This document shows positions 1 through 11,036 of a DNA stretch of 64,000 nucleotides, one piece after another. Each line of letters starts with the position of its first letter. Positions within the stretch are counted from its first letter, which is position 1. The notes under the pieces are model-generated. The model saw nothing but the letters and a program-made list of their open reading frames with translations, was not told the origin of the DNA and searched no databases. The DNA is from Bryoerythrophyllum caledonicum. Lineage: Eukaryota > Streptophyta > Bryopsida > Pottiales > Pottiaceae. The stretch lies in the NCBI GenBank assembly GCA_963971425.1, contig OZ020521.1:11301519-11365518 (forward strand), read 5' to 3'. The position numbers and the translations under genes were made by a program.

Positions 1-500
1 TCCAACATAAAAATAGGGGCCACATTTTGTCTACACCCTTCTTCCCGTACCATCAGCCTACATGGTTTAAAGGATTCCAGTTCATCCAATGTACAATTCA
101 ATACATGCTCTCATTGAGGCAAATGCAGTGTTTAGTTTACTCATAACAGAAATGTAGGTTTTTACTTTTTTCTTATCACATTTTAAAATGGCAGTTCTTA
201 TAGCACTATGGTCTGGATGCCCATGTTTGCCTCATTGAGCGTTTTTGGATGGTGGGCCTTTGTCTTAATTCTTAAACTTGAGGCAAAAATTGTATATACA
301 TGCACGCATAATACTCTTTAGAATGCCAAAAAATGCATAAAAGTTTAGCAAGGCTTACACCTTTGAATTGAAGATTCTCCAACTAACATCATTCCTTTGA
401 AGGTCATTTCATTATCTGAAACTTATAATGTTCAAATACGACCCCATACATACAAAATATTATGGCCACTAGTGGCACATTATGACATTTGAGGATTAAT
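1..500. other. AT-rich flank without a gene
   Basis: No convincing coding frame, RNA gene or repeat boundary is visible here. The stretch is AT-rich with short frames only. It probably contains the left end of the hAT element whose transposase relic begins near 515, but I could not recognise its terminal inverted repeat or the expected 8-bp target duplication. Confidence 0.4.
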
Positions 501-514
501 GGCAATGGAGGTGC

Positions 515-2670
515 ATGTCACACTATGGGTATCTACAATGGATGAAGACTTCGTGCAAGAAGGCCCCAACAGTTGTTAAGGCCCGTTTTAAAAGATGTGG
601 GAATATTATTCATACTAGGATGACCGAGGCGGAGATCGTTGGCCTTCCTAGTGCACCAGCAACATGTTCCACTGAACCTTGTTCTAGCCAATCGTTCCAA
701 CAAGATAGTGCCTTGGAAACTCGAAATGAGGAGAACACGCAATCTACAAATCCTCCAAGCGAAGCAGCATCATCGACGCCAAGATCTGTACGGCAATGGA
801 GCTTTCCAGAGGCTTATCAACTTGAAAACGAAAAGAATTGGACAAAGTATAGGCACAATTTTTTTTATGAAGCACACCTTGCAATTAACGTAGTTAGACA
901 TCTGGCCTTTGTTAAGGCTACTTTCGCAACGTCAAAGGGGGGTTTTGATTATACACCGCCATTGTACAATGCCATGATGACGACATATGTTGAGCCCGTT
1001 TAAAAAAAATGAAAGACCTTGTTGAGAAGAAGACCGGTGTAGAAATTGCCAGGTATGGAGCAACAATATGCTCGGACGGGTGGGACAATGTTACGCTTCG
1101 TCCTCTAATGAATATCATCCTCGTATGTCCAATGAGTGACATCTTCTAGGGGTCTACAGACACCACATGTATGAAGATATCTAAGGCATATATAGGGGAC
1201 CAATTGAAAAGTTTTGTCAAAAAGGTTGGACCATTGAATGTGGTCCAAGTGTGCACTGATAATGCAACAAACATGTTGGGGGCAATGAAGAAGGTTACCG
1301 AGGAGTACCCGCACATATATACACAAGGATGTTGTGCACATATTTTGGACCTCCTCCTTTAGGATTGGGGGAAGGAAGACATATTTGCAGACCTTGTCCA
1401 AAAGGCAAAAGAGGTTGTATTGTAAATCCGGAACCACCATGTGCGCATGGCTCTTTTTCGACGATTTTTGCCAAAATTGTCTCTCTTGTGACCGGCAGCA
1501 ACAAGGTTTGCATGCAATTACATAATGATCCATCGACTCTTGAAAGTGAAGAATGCTCTAGAGATGGTTGTGATAGATCCAGCATAGATAACTATGTATC
1601 CTCTCTTTTCAATAGGCAGAACGGGCACCGTGCCCATGCAAAGGCATCGCAGGTGAGGGCCACTATCCTGGACGAGACTTTCTGGCATCGATGCACTAAC
1701 TTTGATTTCGTAGTGGCACTAGTACTAAAGGCATTACGGACTTTTGATGGACAAATTCTGGCAATGGAAATGGCTTGGGTAACCATGAACAAGCTAAAGT
1801 AGCACGTATTCAAGCTACACAATGAGCGACCCTAATGCTGCCGGAAATTGCGACTCGCCTTGAAGGATCATTCCTTGCCCGTTGGGCAAAGATGACAACA
1901 GATCTTCATTTTGCAAGGGCTTTATTGAATCCTTATTTAGCCAATAACTTGCAAATTCAAAACGATGGTGAGGCCAAAAAGGCGCTAAACAAGGTTGTTC
2001 GCCAGCTTTGTGTTCCACTTGGAGTGTTCTTTGAGGAAGTAATGATTGAAATCACAAAGTATTAAGAATTGCGAGGCCCATATTCACCATTGGAAGCTGG
2101 GGAGATTGAAAACAACAATGAGTTGCTTCAACAATGGTAGAATCGCGTGGGCGGACAATCATCGCCTTAAATTGTGAAGCGTATACTAGCACAAATCTGC
2201 TCAGCCTCGTCATGTGAGGGTAACTGGAGGATGTATTCTTTTGTGCATAGTAAGAGCCAAAATTGTTAGGGAGTGAAGAAAGCGGAAGATTTGGTTTTCA
2301 TCTACATGGATAGTCGATTGCTCCGAGAATGTGCTGCACCGGACCTAGTTTGATGGTATGACGAGAATGTCCATTTGGAGGAGTCTGATTTAGAGGAGGG
2401 ACTTCCTTCAAACACGGAGGACGAGGGCTTAGAATTTGATGATGGAGGTTATAACTGGATGGGTGGCGATTGAGAAGACCTTGCCGGTGACAACAACCCC
2501 TTGTCTGACCATAGCCCACCTAGGGACAACTTTGCAAACAACGAAGATGATGGAGATGCACTACATGACCATTTTCATAATGTCCATGGCGACCACGTGG
2601 ATCCTTTTGCGTTTGAAGAGGTCAACGCAGAAGCAATCTATAGTATAGTAGAATTATTGGGTGAAAATCG
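515..2670 (+). pseudogene. hAT-family transposase relic (DUF659 plus dimerisation region)
   Basis: hAT transposases cut and paste DNA through an RNase H-like core. Consecutive plus-strand segments in three frames give one recognisable protein of the plant DUF659 type. An N-terminal segment runs 515-1003. The core segment from 1009 contains SDGW, then CTDNATNM near 1255 and a GCCAHILDLLL stretch near 1330-1360. The next segments carry FWHRCTNFDF (about 1680) and LARWAKMTTDLHFA (about 1875). The C-terminal dimerisation motif reads SASSCEGNWRMYSFVHSKS near 2205-2255, followed by an acidic tail. At least six in-frame stops (for example near 1147, 2063, 2140 and 2166) and several frame changes show it is dead. 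The succession of motifs matches the family; exact break points would need an alignment to an intact relative. Confidence 0.85.
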
Positions 2671-3623
2671 TGCCTAAGAAGTAAGGGCAGAGGAAGATGG
2701 GTCGACATTGAGGGACAATCTTGATCGAGATGATGACATTTCGGAGAACCACTCTGCCATCCCTTAGGGTTTTAGCGCCTCAGGCCCCTCTACTCGCTAT
2801 GGCCCTTAGCTATGGCGACGGTCATGGCATTGGCATTGTAGCACACAATGCATTTCCTAACGATGGAAACAAAGTGAGCAGTGGTGGAAACAATAATGAA
2901 TCCCATGAGCCAATGGCCACCACGAAATCCATTGAAGTTGTGAGGAGCACTCAAATTGAACCTCAAGCAATAGAACCGGACTCTGAGGAAGACATGCCAA
3001 TCCAAAATTTGTTACGGCGGCCACCTCCTCAAAGTATAACTTCGGTTGAAAGAACTCTATTGAGTATAAAAAAAGTGCTCTTCAACCATAGTCTGGCCAT
3101 CCGTCCATCATAGCGCACTTGGCCCAAATGGTGGTGTGGAGTGCGCGATACTAACCCCACAACTTCCCTCCACAAGGATTGGATCATCTACTTTGAGCAG
3201 CCATTTAGGAACACGTAGAGGCGGGAACAATGGTCCTGTCCCTTTCTTCACAAGACCGTGGCCAAGCGAAACATCGTAGAGAGTCATTGGGGCCAAAGGC
3301 AATCGCTCTAAAAACATGGATGGAGTAACAAACAAGAGAAAAAATATCTGAGTAAAACAAAATGTGAACGCCGCATCAACTACTGGAGCCAAGCTACAAT
3401 TGCAAAACTTGAATTCGGAGATAGAAGAGTACGTGGCACTAGTCTTGGAAAACCCAATGGAGAACTTCTCATCTCTAGGTGATGATGCTGACGATGAGAA
3501 TTGCAATGAGGTACTCGACGATAATACAGTGGTGCTTCTCGGGCTCTCTGTCCCCCAAAATGTTCACCGATCAAATCGGAAGAGGAAACACAATGAAGAT
3601 TTAGAGAACTCAGATGATTGAAA
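2671..3623 (+). pseudogene. Acidic, Asn-rich coding remnants downstream of the hAT relic
   Basis: Two open stretches lie in this interval, 2721-3113 and 3364-3621, separated by stops and a frame change. The first encodes a hydrophilic, low-complexity protein segment. The second is strongly acidic (EIEEYVALVLENP, DDADDENC) and ends in a basic RKRKHNED tail. I recognise no domain. Position and orientation suggest they are either the far C-terminal or accessory part of the hAT element, or a second decayed gene inside it. Neither has an obvious promoter or splice structure. Confidence 0.35.
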
Positions 3624-3831
3624 GATGACCAACACCAAGGTACTACAAGTTAAAACTACAATTAGTAGTGTGGTGATTGCATCGTACAATAGTCCCGTTG
3701 CTTAAAATGTGTATTTGGAGTTGAGAGTGCCTATTCATGAAGGCACCACATTGAAAAAAATCATTTTAAGGTTAGACCACCCCTGTATTGAATTCTTTCT
3801 AATATGTTCTACCTTAGCCCTTTTGAGGCGC

Positions 3832-4135
3832 AAACGCTCCCTGCGAGTGCACGCGCCCGCCTTCACAAGCGCGTGCCCGGACCCCAACCACGCGCGCTTG
3901 ATAAGCAGGTGTGCGCGCGGCCCACAATGGTACGCGCCAGACCCTAAACACTGCACGCCCACACCCTAACGATACGTGCCCAGCCTTGAGGGTACGCGCC
4001 TGCTTGAGGGATACTCGCCCGACCCTGATTAGTACGCACCCAACCTTGATTGGTACGCGCACCGCCTTGATTGGTACGTACCCAGCTCCAAATGCTGCAC
4101 CCGCGGCCCGAAGGTGCGCACTCGGCCCTATGACG
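3832..4135. repeat. GC-rich 21-bp minisatellite
   Basis: A degenerate tandem array of about 21-bp units, each resembling TACGCGCCCGACCCTGATTGG. The clearest run of regularly spaced units is about 3993-4080. Because 21 is a multiple of three, open frames rich in Arg, Pro and Thr cross it on both strands; I regard those as by-products. The same unit family reappears at 63918-64000. GC content is far above the AT-rich flanks. Confidence 0.8.
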
Positions 4136-4640
4136 TGACGTGAAAAGCGGTATGATGTGTTAGCACACGTGTTTTACCACGGGGGTAAGTTGTAAATTTG
4201 ATTTAGGGTTTGTAATTTGTTTTTACACGCAATTGTCTGCTAAAAAGTGTTGTCTATCCTGTCCGTCCGCTGTCTTTGGGCCCTTGTCCGTCTATGTAGA
4301 CAACTCTGAGTACAGAAGTTGCACAATAAAATTAACCAAGTTCAACCCTAGTAAGATTGGGACAACCAAAACCTTGCACAACCATTCTCCAATTAGGGCT
4401 GACCCCGCGGTTGTGATTAGAACCTTGTGAGTTGTACCTCCTCCTTAGGGGGGAGATATTTCGCCTCACACTTTGTCATAATTTTTTTAATGTTTTATTG
4501 CAACTATAGCTCAGATCTTCAGTTCCGGCTATCATCATATGTCAAGGTCAGATTATTGTGATGGAGGTAATTGCCGTGTTGTGGCAGACGAAATAGGAGT
4601 TTTGTGGAGTGTTGCAGGTGTGCGCGCCGGAGCACAACTT
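4136..4640. other. Intergenic, nothing recognised
   Basis: No gene-like frame, RNA gene or clear repeat is visible between the minisatellite and the hairpin at 4643. Confidence 0.4.
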
Positions 4641-4642
4641 AA

Positions 4643-4767
4643 ATTTTGAAGCGAAAACGCGTCACAAATGCATCCTCGCTTGTGCAACGGATTCATCCCA
4701 CAGTATTCGTCGGGCAAATCGGTTGCACGAGCAAGGATGCATCTGTGACGCGTTTTTGCTTCAAAAT
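4643..4767. repeat. 50-bp inverted repeat (hairpin) with duplicated loop
   Basis: The arms 4643-4692 and 4718-4767 are about 90% complementary and enclose a 25-bp loop. The loop with its borders (4690-4719, containing TTCGTCGGGCAAAT) is repeated directly just after the right arm at about 4771-4801. The structure looks like a small fold-back element or the abutting ends of two copies of a repeat. No target duplication could be assigned. Confidence 0.8.
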
Positions 4768-5178
4768 ACAAGATTCATTGCACAGTACTCGTCGGGCAAA
4801 TGATACCGGTGACCACATGTGTAGCCTCGGTAGTCTAGCAAGGGAATCATGTACTGTAAACATGAGCTGTAGTCTCCGCCGCTGGGTGCAATTAAGCGTC
4901 GGAGGAGCTATGAATGAAGCCACAAGCTCAGCCTTAGGCTCCATCTTCTCCTCAGCCTCTCTCCTTTCCTCACCCTTCCTTGGCTTCTTGCCTCTCTCCG
5001 GACGTTCAGCTTTCTGGTAAGGCTGCCCACCACCTTTGGGCTTGACCTCAAGTACTCTGCTCCCAATTTGGTTGGGAATCTCTAGGATAGAGCCTCCATT
5101 TGCTTTTTCAGGTTTCTGCTTTTGGGTTAGTCTGCTCCCAATTAGGTTGTGAATCTCGACGATTCCTATAGAATTCAT
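4693..5178 (-). CDS. Hypothetical basic protein, possible exon
   Basis: A 161-codon minus-strand frame begins with ATG at 5178. Its first part contains two related short segments, IVEIHNLIGSR and ILEIPNQIGSR, then a Lys/Glu/Gly-rich stretch (KPKGGGQPYQKAERPERGKK, then KGEERREAEEK). That composition is typical of a real disordered protein segment rather than random sequence. The 3' third runs into the hairpin at 4643-4767, so the true exon probably stops before about 4820. I do not recognise the family and assign no function. Confidence 0.3.
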   Translation of the reverse strand: MNSIGIVEIHNLIGSRLTQKQKPEKANGGSILEIPNQIGSRVLEVKPKGGGQPYQKAERPERGKKPRKGEERREAEEKMEPKAELVASFIAPPTLNCTQRRRLQLMFTVHDSLARLPRLHMWSPVSFARRVLCNESCILKQKRVTDASLLVQPICPTNTVG

Positions 5179-5495
5179 GAGTCTTAGCCTCCAGACGCTG
5201 CAGGTCTAGAGAGTGTAAACAGTTGATTTCGGAGAAAACAGTACTCAGCCAAAGGAGTGTGACACGGTGACACCCGGAGCCCATCAATGCAGGCTAGGCA
5301 ATGCGTAGGTTATACGATCAGCAGATAATGTTATTTATTTTAAGTTCACTAAAAAAACATCTTTTGTGCAGCGTTCCGCACCAGCTGCAGGTTCGAGTGG
5401 GCATCATCTTCGATCCTGCACCGTCAACAACGACCCAGTAGACGAGGGCAAGGAGGCTCCGAAATAAGGGTCCCTGTACTGCGTGGTGCCGGTGA

Positions 5496-5738
5496 GCGGG
5501 CACAGTTGGCATTTCGGAGGAGGTCCTCGACAGCCTGCACAGCCAATCGCGATCTGCTATGGTGGCACACACGGAAGGAGAAGCCGACGTGAAGCAAAGC
5601 CTCAAGAGCCGTTCGTTTGCGCAAGTGCAGGGCCAATACGTCGTGAAAAGCACGGCCAAAGCAACCCAAACCCACCGCATTTCTTCCCAGGGAAAGGAAA
5701 GGGTATTGCACTATAGTGGGGAATCAGGTATTAAGTAA
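5496..5738 (+). CDS. Candidate coding exon, unknown protein
   Basis: An open frame of 80 codons runs from just after an in-frame TGA at 5493-5495 to a TAA at 5736-5738. It has a hydrophilic, codon-like composition (GISEEVLDSLHSQSRSAM, then KSRSFAQVQGQYVVKSTAK) and sits in a local GC-rich island. It has no early ATG, so it would be an internal or terminal exon; a CACAG acceptor lies near 5501-5505. Overlapping frames on both strands are also open in this island, so the reading frame is not certain. No family recognised. Confidence 0.3.
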   Translation, partial: AGTVGISEEVLDSLHSQSRSAMVAHTEGEADVKQSLKSRSFAQVQGQYVVKSTAKATQTHRISSQGKERVLHYSGESGIK

Positions 5739-5959
5739 TTAAACACGAGATCAGGTTATATAGTGATTTGCATGTCTATCTGCATGCACAACACCCCATG
5801 TTGGAGGGTAGATTTCAACACCTTTTGGGGACTATGTGCTCCCCTGATTGTGAACGCTATCGTCAGATTGATTCCCACCAGCGTTTAGTTGCTGTAGATT
5901 AGCACAAATCAGTTTCACTTTCGTTCAGTTTGTAGCTGGAACAAAGCTTTGTTGTTCTT

Positions 5960-7060
5960 CAAGAGAGGCACATAAACGACAGGAAGTTCAAAATGTGTGT
6001 CCTAAATGAGAATTTTACAAGAAAGCCTCACCAGTTGATCATTCTACACGAGCACGGTTCAACTTTTCATGATGCTTTCCCCACACTGAAAATACATGAT
6101 GAAAACATGATTCATGTACATGACAGCTCCTCAAGCTACGTTCACTTGTTATGGACAATACAACGCTAAGAGATTCAGAACGACATGTGTTGGAGAACGA
6201 ATAGTGCCAGACTTTGTAGTTGATTGGGAAACCAAACGATGGGTATATCGTGCTAGAGCGCAATACGATTCTGGGAATGAACTCGCTAACTTCATCCCTA
6301 GACGCAATGACACGCAATGCCAGTTTATATCATTTTCATATGTGTATTTTGTTCCCCAAGAACTTGGTATCTGTGGACCGTCCTCACATGTCACTAGTCA
6401 TGTAGAAAGCTTAACGTCGCTTCCCACGCATCATCTATCCAAGCAAAATAACCCTTTGATCTCAGGATTTCCTTCTTTCCTTTCCTGAGATTGTTTACGA
6501 TCCATTATTGAGAAAATTGTGACATGATGTAGATTGTAGACCACATTGAAAAACCAGAAGGATGAACCCTAGCAAAAACTTTCACTTCAAGATTCCTCGT
6601 TGGGAAGGAAGTTGAAGTCTCGCCAGCAGCTGGCACCATCTGGAATCTGGACGAGGTACTGAAAGCATTGCTTTGTATCGATGTAGTTATCATGAATTAT
6701 TTGCTGATAGACGCTTGAATCATTTCTGAGAGCGGACATATTTCAGTGCTCCTGAAATTGAAGTGCTTAATAGTATGTTATATATTATGAGGTGTAGTTC
6801 GATGACTCAGCATCGCAGACACAAACTGTTCCGAGCGGCGCAAGATAAACTGGTTGTTTTGCTGTTGCCGCTAGAATTTGTGGACGTTCATTATTATGAA
6901 AGAGAAGTTTCCCTTGTGAAGTGGTTTGCCAAAGAAGGTCTCAAGCTTGGATCCAGGTGTAGGGTCTTCAGGGTTTGAAAGGACGACGTTGGAGAAACAG
7001 TTTCTCTAATAATTGGGGCTGATCTGATGTGAGATCAGCATTATTATGCTGTTGTAGAGG
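5960..7060 (+). other. Scattered coding-like fragments, unknown
   Basis: Three plus-strand stretches look partly coding: 6114-6488 (containing VPDFVVDWETKRWVYRARAQ), about 6590-6715 (LVGKEVEVSPAAGTIWNLDE) and 6763-6978 (LVKWFAKEGLKLGSRCRVF). They are in different frames with stops between them and no clean splice junctions that I could pair. They may be exons of a host gene upstream of the DUF599 gene or the remains of a mobile element. No domain recognised. Confidence 0.25.
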
Positions 7061-7278
7061 CCAGGAAAACGAAAAGTCTACGCGTAGGGTATGTTCCTGG
7101 TTTTTGTGCATGGTCTGATTGACTAGCCCATGTATCGCCCATGGCTAAACAATCAGTTTGTTGAAATCGTCATGATAAACATGTTGATCTCAAATTGTAA
7201 TACCACTCTCACACTTACCTCGCTGTTCCAGATTGGGCAACGAAACTGACATCGAGTGAGCTCTCTTTCAATCTCGAA

Positions 7279-8068
7279 ATGGATCATTCGAGAGAAGGCA
7301 CCCTCGTGCCTCTTGGATTGCATGTCTGCTCGCATACCAAGTCTTTTGGTTCTGGAGAGTGCGCCATAATCCCCTGCGGACCGTCCTCGGAGTGAACCAT
7401 CTCACCAGACAATACTGGGTGGAGGGCATCATGAAGGTACATACGACGTTACTTTCTAGTTGGAAATTTAGCAAGTGGTGTTTGTGGAGTAATAACCATG
7501 CCTGTGACATTGCATCATAAAAACAAGAATGTACACACTGTTCTCGGTAGATCATGAAAACCACTAGTAACACGGGGTAGGCCATCATAAAAGCCCACAG
7601 AAAAGTACCCTAGAAGATCACACTTGATTGTGAAGACACGAGCAGCTCACGCAGTCAGGACATTAGAATGGATGGTTGGAACATGATCTAAACATGAATG
7701 TTCTATAGAGTCTTCTCATTTCGAATGGCAAGCACGAAACGCTGATTGAGTTTGGTGTGCATGATGGTGGGATCGGTGTGCAAGACAACGACAAGAAGAA
7801 AATCTCGGCGCCGGTGGAGACGCTGCGCAACAACATCATGGGGTCGATGATGATGGGTACCACCTCCGCAACTGCGGTGTTCATGAGCAGCACATTCTAC
7901 AGCAGCCAAGCGCTCCTGCTGGGCGTCAAGTATCTGTCGCTCATGGGCTGCTTTCTCTTCTCCTTCACAAGCTACATGCAGTCCATCCGGTACTTCAACC
8001 ACGTGAAGTTCCTGGTGAACATCCCGGTCAAGCTCACTCACCCAGTCCTGAAGCCTTACGAGGTCTGA
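7279..8068 (+). CDS. DUF599-family membrane protein gene, two exons, apparent frameshift in exon 1
   Basis: DUF599 proteins are plant multi-pass membrane proteins of unknown function. Exon 1 (7279-7436) begins ATG with TLVPLGL, the usual N-terminus. A second frame of the same exon then continues the family pattern (ACLLAYQVFWFWRVRHNPL, then VLGVNHLTRQYWVEGIM), so one base appears lost or gained near 7315-7330. A GT donor follows at 7437. Exon 2 starts at 7733 after an AG, in the same phase. It contains TLRNNIMGSMMMGTT and the hallmark KYLSLMGCFLFSF followed by MQSIRYFNHVKFLV, and ends at a TGA at 8068. An AG|GT donor at 8062/8063 could instead splice to a third exon, since family members usually run some 60 residues longer. 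The frameshift is either a pseudogene lesion or a sequencing error. Confidence 0.75.
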
Positions 8069-9083
8069 TCGTCATCCTGGCTTCCCGTACGGCAGCCCCG
8101 GATCCCTGAGGTAGCATCAGAATGCGGCAGTGTTGAGATTCAAGCGATGGTGTCGTGAAGTCTTGTGCACGCTAGTTATCTACATGAAGAATGAATCTTC
8201 TGCTTCATGTTGGTGAATCTTAGTTGGCGTGTGGCAAAAGGATGAATCTAGTTTCATTCTTTTTGTGCCTGTAGTAAGTCATGTTTTGTGCCCGAATCTT
8301 ACTTTCAAGAATGGGATTTCGTCCTTCGAGGTGAGGGATATGCCAGAATACTTTTGATCTTAGTACGTGGGTGCTATGATGGCCTGGAAAAGTTGTGATT
8401 AGTGGAACTCAATTTTCTGGACCAGTGGAGGTAAGAACAACTGACCATGTTGGATCCCGGCCTGAGACAGCATATGTTGTAGAAGTGCAACTTACAGCAG
8501 GATGGACACTATTTTCTTGGTAGAATATAAGCCATTTCTTAAAGTGGTGCAATTAATTCCATGACTGATGTGTGTTTGAGTCTAGCATGTGATCCATTCC
8601 AATCAAAACAGGCTTTGCTTTTGTTTCTTAAACTTTTGTAATTGCATGATTAAGGACGTTCTTGTTAATGTTGGTGTACAGAAAGATGTAGGGAAAGTGT
8701 GGAAGCCACCGTAATTAAGGTCGGCCTGGAGCTAGGATATCTTCGGATCATCGGGTTCCATTGCTACTAACTCGATTTGATGCAATGGACGAATTATCTT
8801 GTTATTGCTTACTGCTATCTTCTTAATGAGTCATTTTTCAATTAAATTTTATAGAGTTCAAACTTATCACTCAAAGTTGTATGGCTTAAACGAAGTCCAA
8901 TAGTGTCCAATATTTGATCAGTAAACAGCCGCACTTTTGCTCCAGCTCCTACACTGTGTGCAGAAGCTGAGAAGATTAGTGACGACGTTGGAGCTATCCG
9001 CCAATTTTGTAAGACCCTCATGTCTGAATGTGTGTTGCAGTTGAATGTCATCGTTTCGTAATATGTGAAAGTCGGCTGTTTTT
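8069..9083. other. 3' flank of the DUF599 gene, no further exon recognised
   Basis: This kilobase would hold the 3' UTR and any third exon of the DUF599 gene. I found no segment with the hydrophobic C-terminal pattern of the family, no RNA gene and no clear repeat. The sequence becomes AT-rich towards the fold-back element that starts near 9087. Confidence 0.35.
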
Positions 9084-9088
9084 ACATA

Positions 9089-10613
9089 CAGTGACAAACA
9101 AAACTGAGTACAGTTTTTACTCACTTCCATTCAAAAAATCATACCATGAATATAGGTGGGCAAAACTGAAATGTGTACAAATCAAAGTTGTAGTACATGA
9201 TGTATTACACAATGCTGGAAAGTTTGAGGTGGAGTTGAATTGTGGTTTGGAAGATATCAAATGCCAAAATAGAGTGCCTTCATACTCACTTTTGTTCAAG
9301 ATTTTTATGAGAGCTTTCAAAATATACAGAATTTAGAATAAAGCCAATTTTCTTTAGTGTTGTCTTTATGGTATTGTAAACCATCATCTTGAACATGTGT
9401 ATGCCTTTCATCAATGGAAATCAACCTTTGTGTGCTTCAGATAAATCTCAAATTGTGGAAAATAGATGTTTTCTTGTGAGAATGGCATTTGATAATCCTT
9501 TGTAGAATTGATAGCATGGAATATTAGTGGACATCATAAGTGACAAACGTGAATCAATATTGGCCATTATTGCATGTATTTCATTTTGTATTTGAATTTT
9601 TTTAGTATTCAATAAACTCCTTTCTAAACTTGATTATTTATTTTGGAATGATGTGATGGTTTTCTTCTTCGACCAATTTTAAGTGACAATGCTCATCAAT
9701 GGAAGCTTTCCATCCACCACTTTGATTTCACTTACTTGCATTTTGATGACTTCGTATCATAAAATACTCGACGCTCCATTTGGCCCCTTCTTTGATTTTC
9801 ATACCAAAAATAGTTTTCATTGCATTCTTGGTATATATTGATGTTATTCTTTTTATTGAACATGTTTACACCAAGAATGCAATGAAAACTATTTTTGGTA
9901 TGAAAATCAAAGAAGGGGCCAAATGGAGCGTCGAGTATTTTATGATACGAAGTCATCAAAATGCAAGTAAGTGAAATCAAAGTGGTGGATGGAAAGCTTC
10001 CATTGATGAGCATTGTCACTTAAAATTGGTCGAAGAAGAAAACCATCACATCATTCCAAAATAAATAATCAAGTTTAGAAAGGAGTTTATTGAATACTAA
10101 AAAAATTCAAATACAAAATGAAATACATGCAATAATGGCCAATATTGATTCACGTTTGTCACTTATGATGTCCACTAATATTCCATGCTATCAATTCTAC
10201 AAAGGATTATCAAATGCCATTCTCACAAGAAAACATCTATTTTCCACAATTTGAGATTTATCTGAAGCACACAAAGGTTGATTTCCATTGATGAAAGGCA
10301 TACACATGTTCAAGATGATGGTTTACAATACCATAAAGACAACACTAAAGAAAATTGGCTTTATTCTAAATTCTGTATATTTTGAAAGCTCTCATAAAAA
10401 TCTTGAACAAAAGTGAGTATGAAGGCACTCTATTTTGGCATTTGATATCTTCCAAACCACAATTCAACTCCACCTCAAACTTTCCAGCATTGTGTAATAC
10501 ATCATGTACTACAACTTTGATTTGTACACATTTCAGTTTTGCCCACCTATATTCATGGTATGATTTTTTGAATGGAAGTGAGTAAAAACTGTACTCAGTT
10601 TTGTTTGTCACTG
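9089..10613. mobile_element. Fold-back transposon, 749-bp inverted arms, TA target site
   Basis: The sequence from 9084 to 9832 is repeated in inverted order at 9870-10618 with no net length difference. Every part I compared was identical, and only a 37-bp loop (9833-9869) separates the arms. The ends read CAGTGACAAACAAAACTGAG and are flanked by TA on both sides (9087-9088 and 10614-10615), the target duplication of Tc1/mariner elements. No transposase is present. The frames inside the arms (for example 9117-9320 minus and its mirror 10382-10585 plus) are the same sequence read twice and show no known domain. Transcription across it would give a very long hairpin RNA. An assembly artefact is possible but would not readily explain the loop and TA borders. 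Confidence 0.85.
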
Positions 10614-10690
10614 TATGTGAACGCTTTTCAGACATGCGAAAGTTGCAACGCAGCTTTGTGGGGCCTAGGCTCATAGTTGTGTGTAAATCT

Positions 10691-10781
10691 CACACATGAA
10701 AAAAGTTACTCCGCCACACACAAGGGGCCCAAGAGGCATTCAACTTTTTGCATGTGTGAATGACACTTGGGTCCCTTGTGG
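10691..10781. repeat. Two interlocked short inverted repeats
   Basis: Arm A (10691-10707, CACACATGAAAAAAGTT) pairs with 10742-10758, and arm B (about 10719-10733, CACAAGGGGCCCAAG) pairs with 10766-10780. The order A-B-A'-B' cannot fold as nested stems, so as RNA it would be pseudoknot-like. It may equally be the footprint of two overlapping small inverted repeats. No gene is visible around it. Confidence 0.55.
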
Positions 10782-11036
10782 CACCAAATTGTTGAAAGAC
10801 ATTTATCTTCGCCTTCTAGCTGTAATGTAGTGATGACTGCGCATAGCAAACAGGATTCCAACCCCTCTTCAATAGCAATTAATTCTGAAGTGTAAACCAC
10901 GAATTAACTGTGAACCTCATAGGGGGCACCCGGCATACCGGCTGATGTAAATTTGTAAAAGTGTAACCAAATCGATGCATTTTGGAGGAGAATTACCTCG
11001 GGTCGAAGCCATTGAAGAATGAATCACTACAAGTAA

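Noticed and set aside
3735..4138. Arg/Pro-rich frames on both strands
   Set aside because: By-products of the 21-bp minisatellite, whose period is a multiple of three.
9117..9336. Conserved short protein encoded in each arm of the fold-back element
   Set aside because: The two frames are the same DNA in inverted copies, so their identity is no evidence of selection, and no domain is present.
9084..10618. Palindrome as a pure assembly artefact
   Set aside because: The unique 37-bp loop, TA borders and a defined terminal motif favour a real element, though long reads should confirm it.
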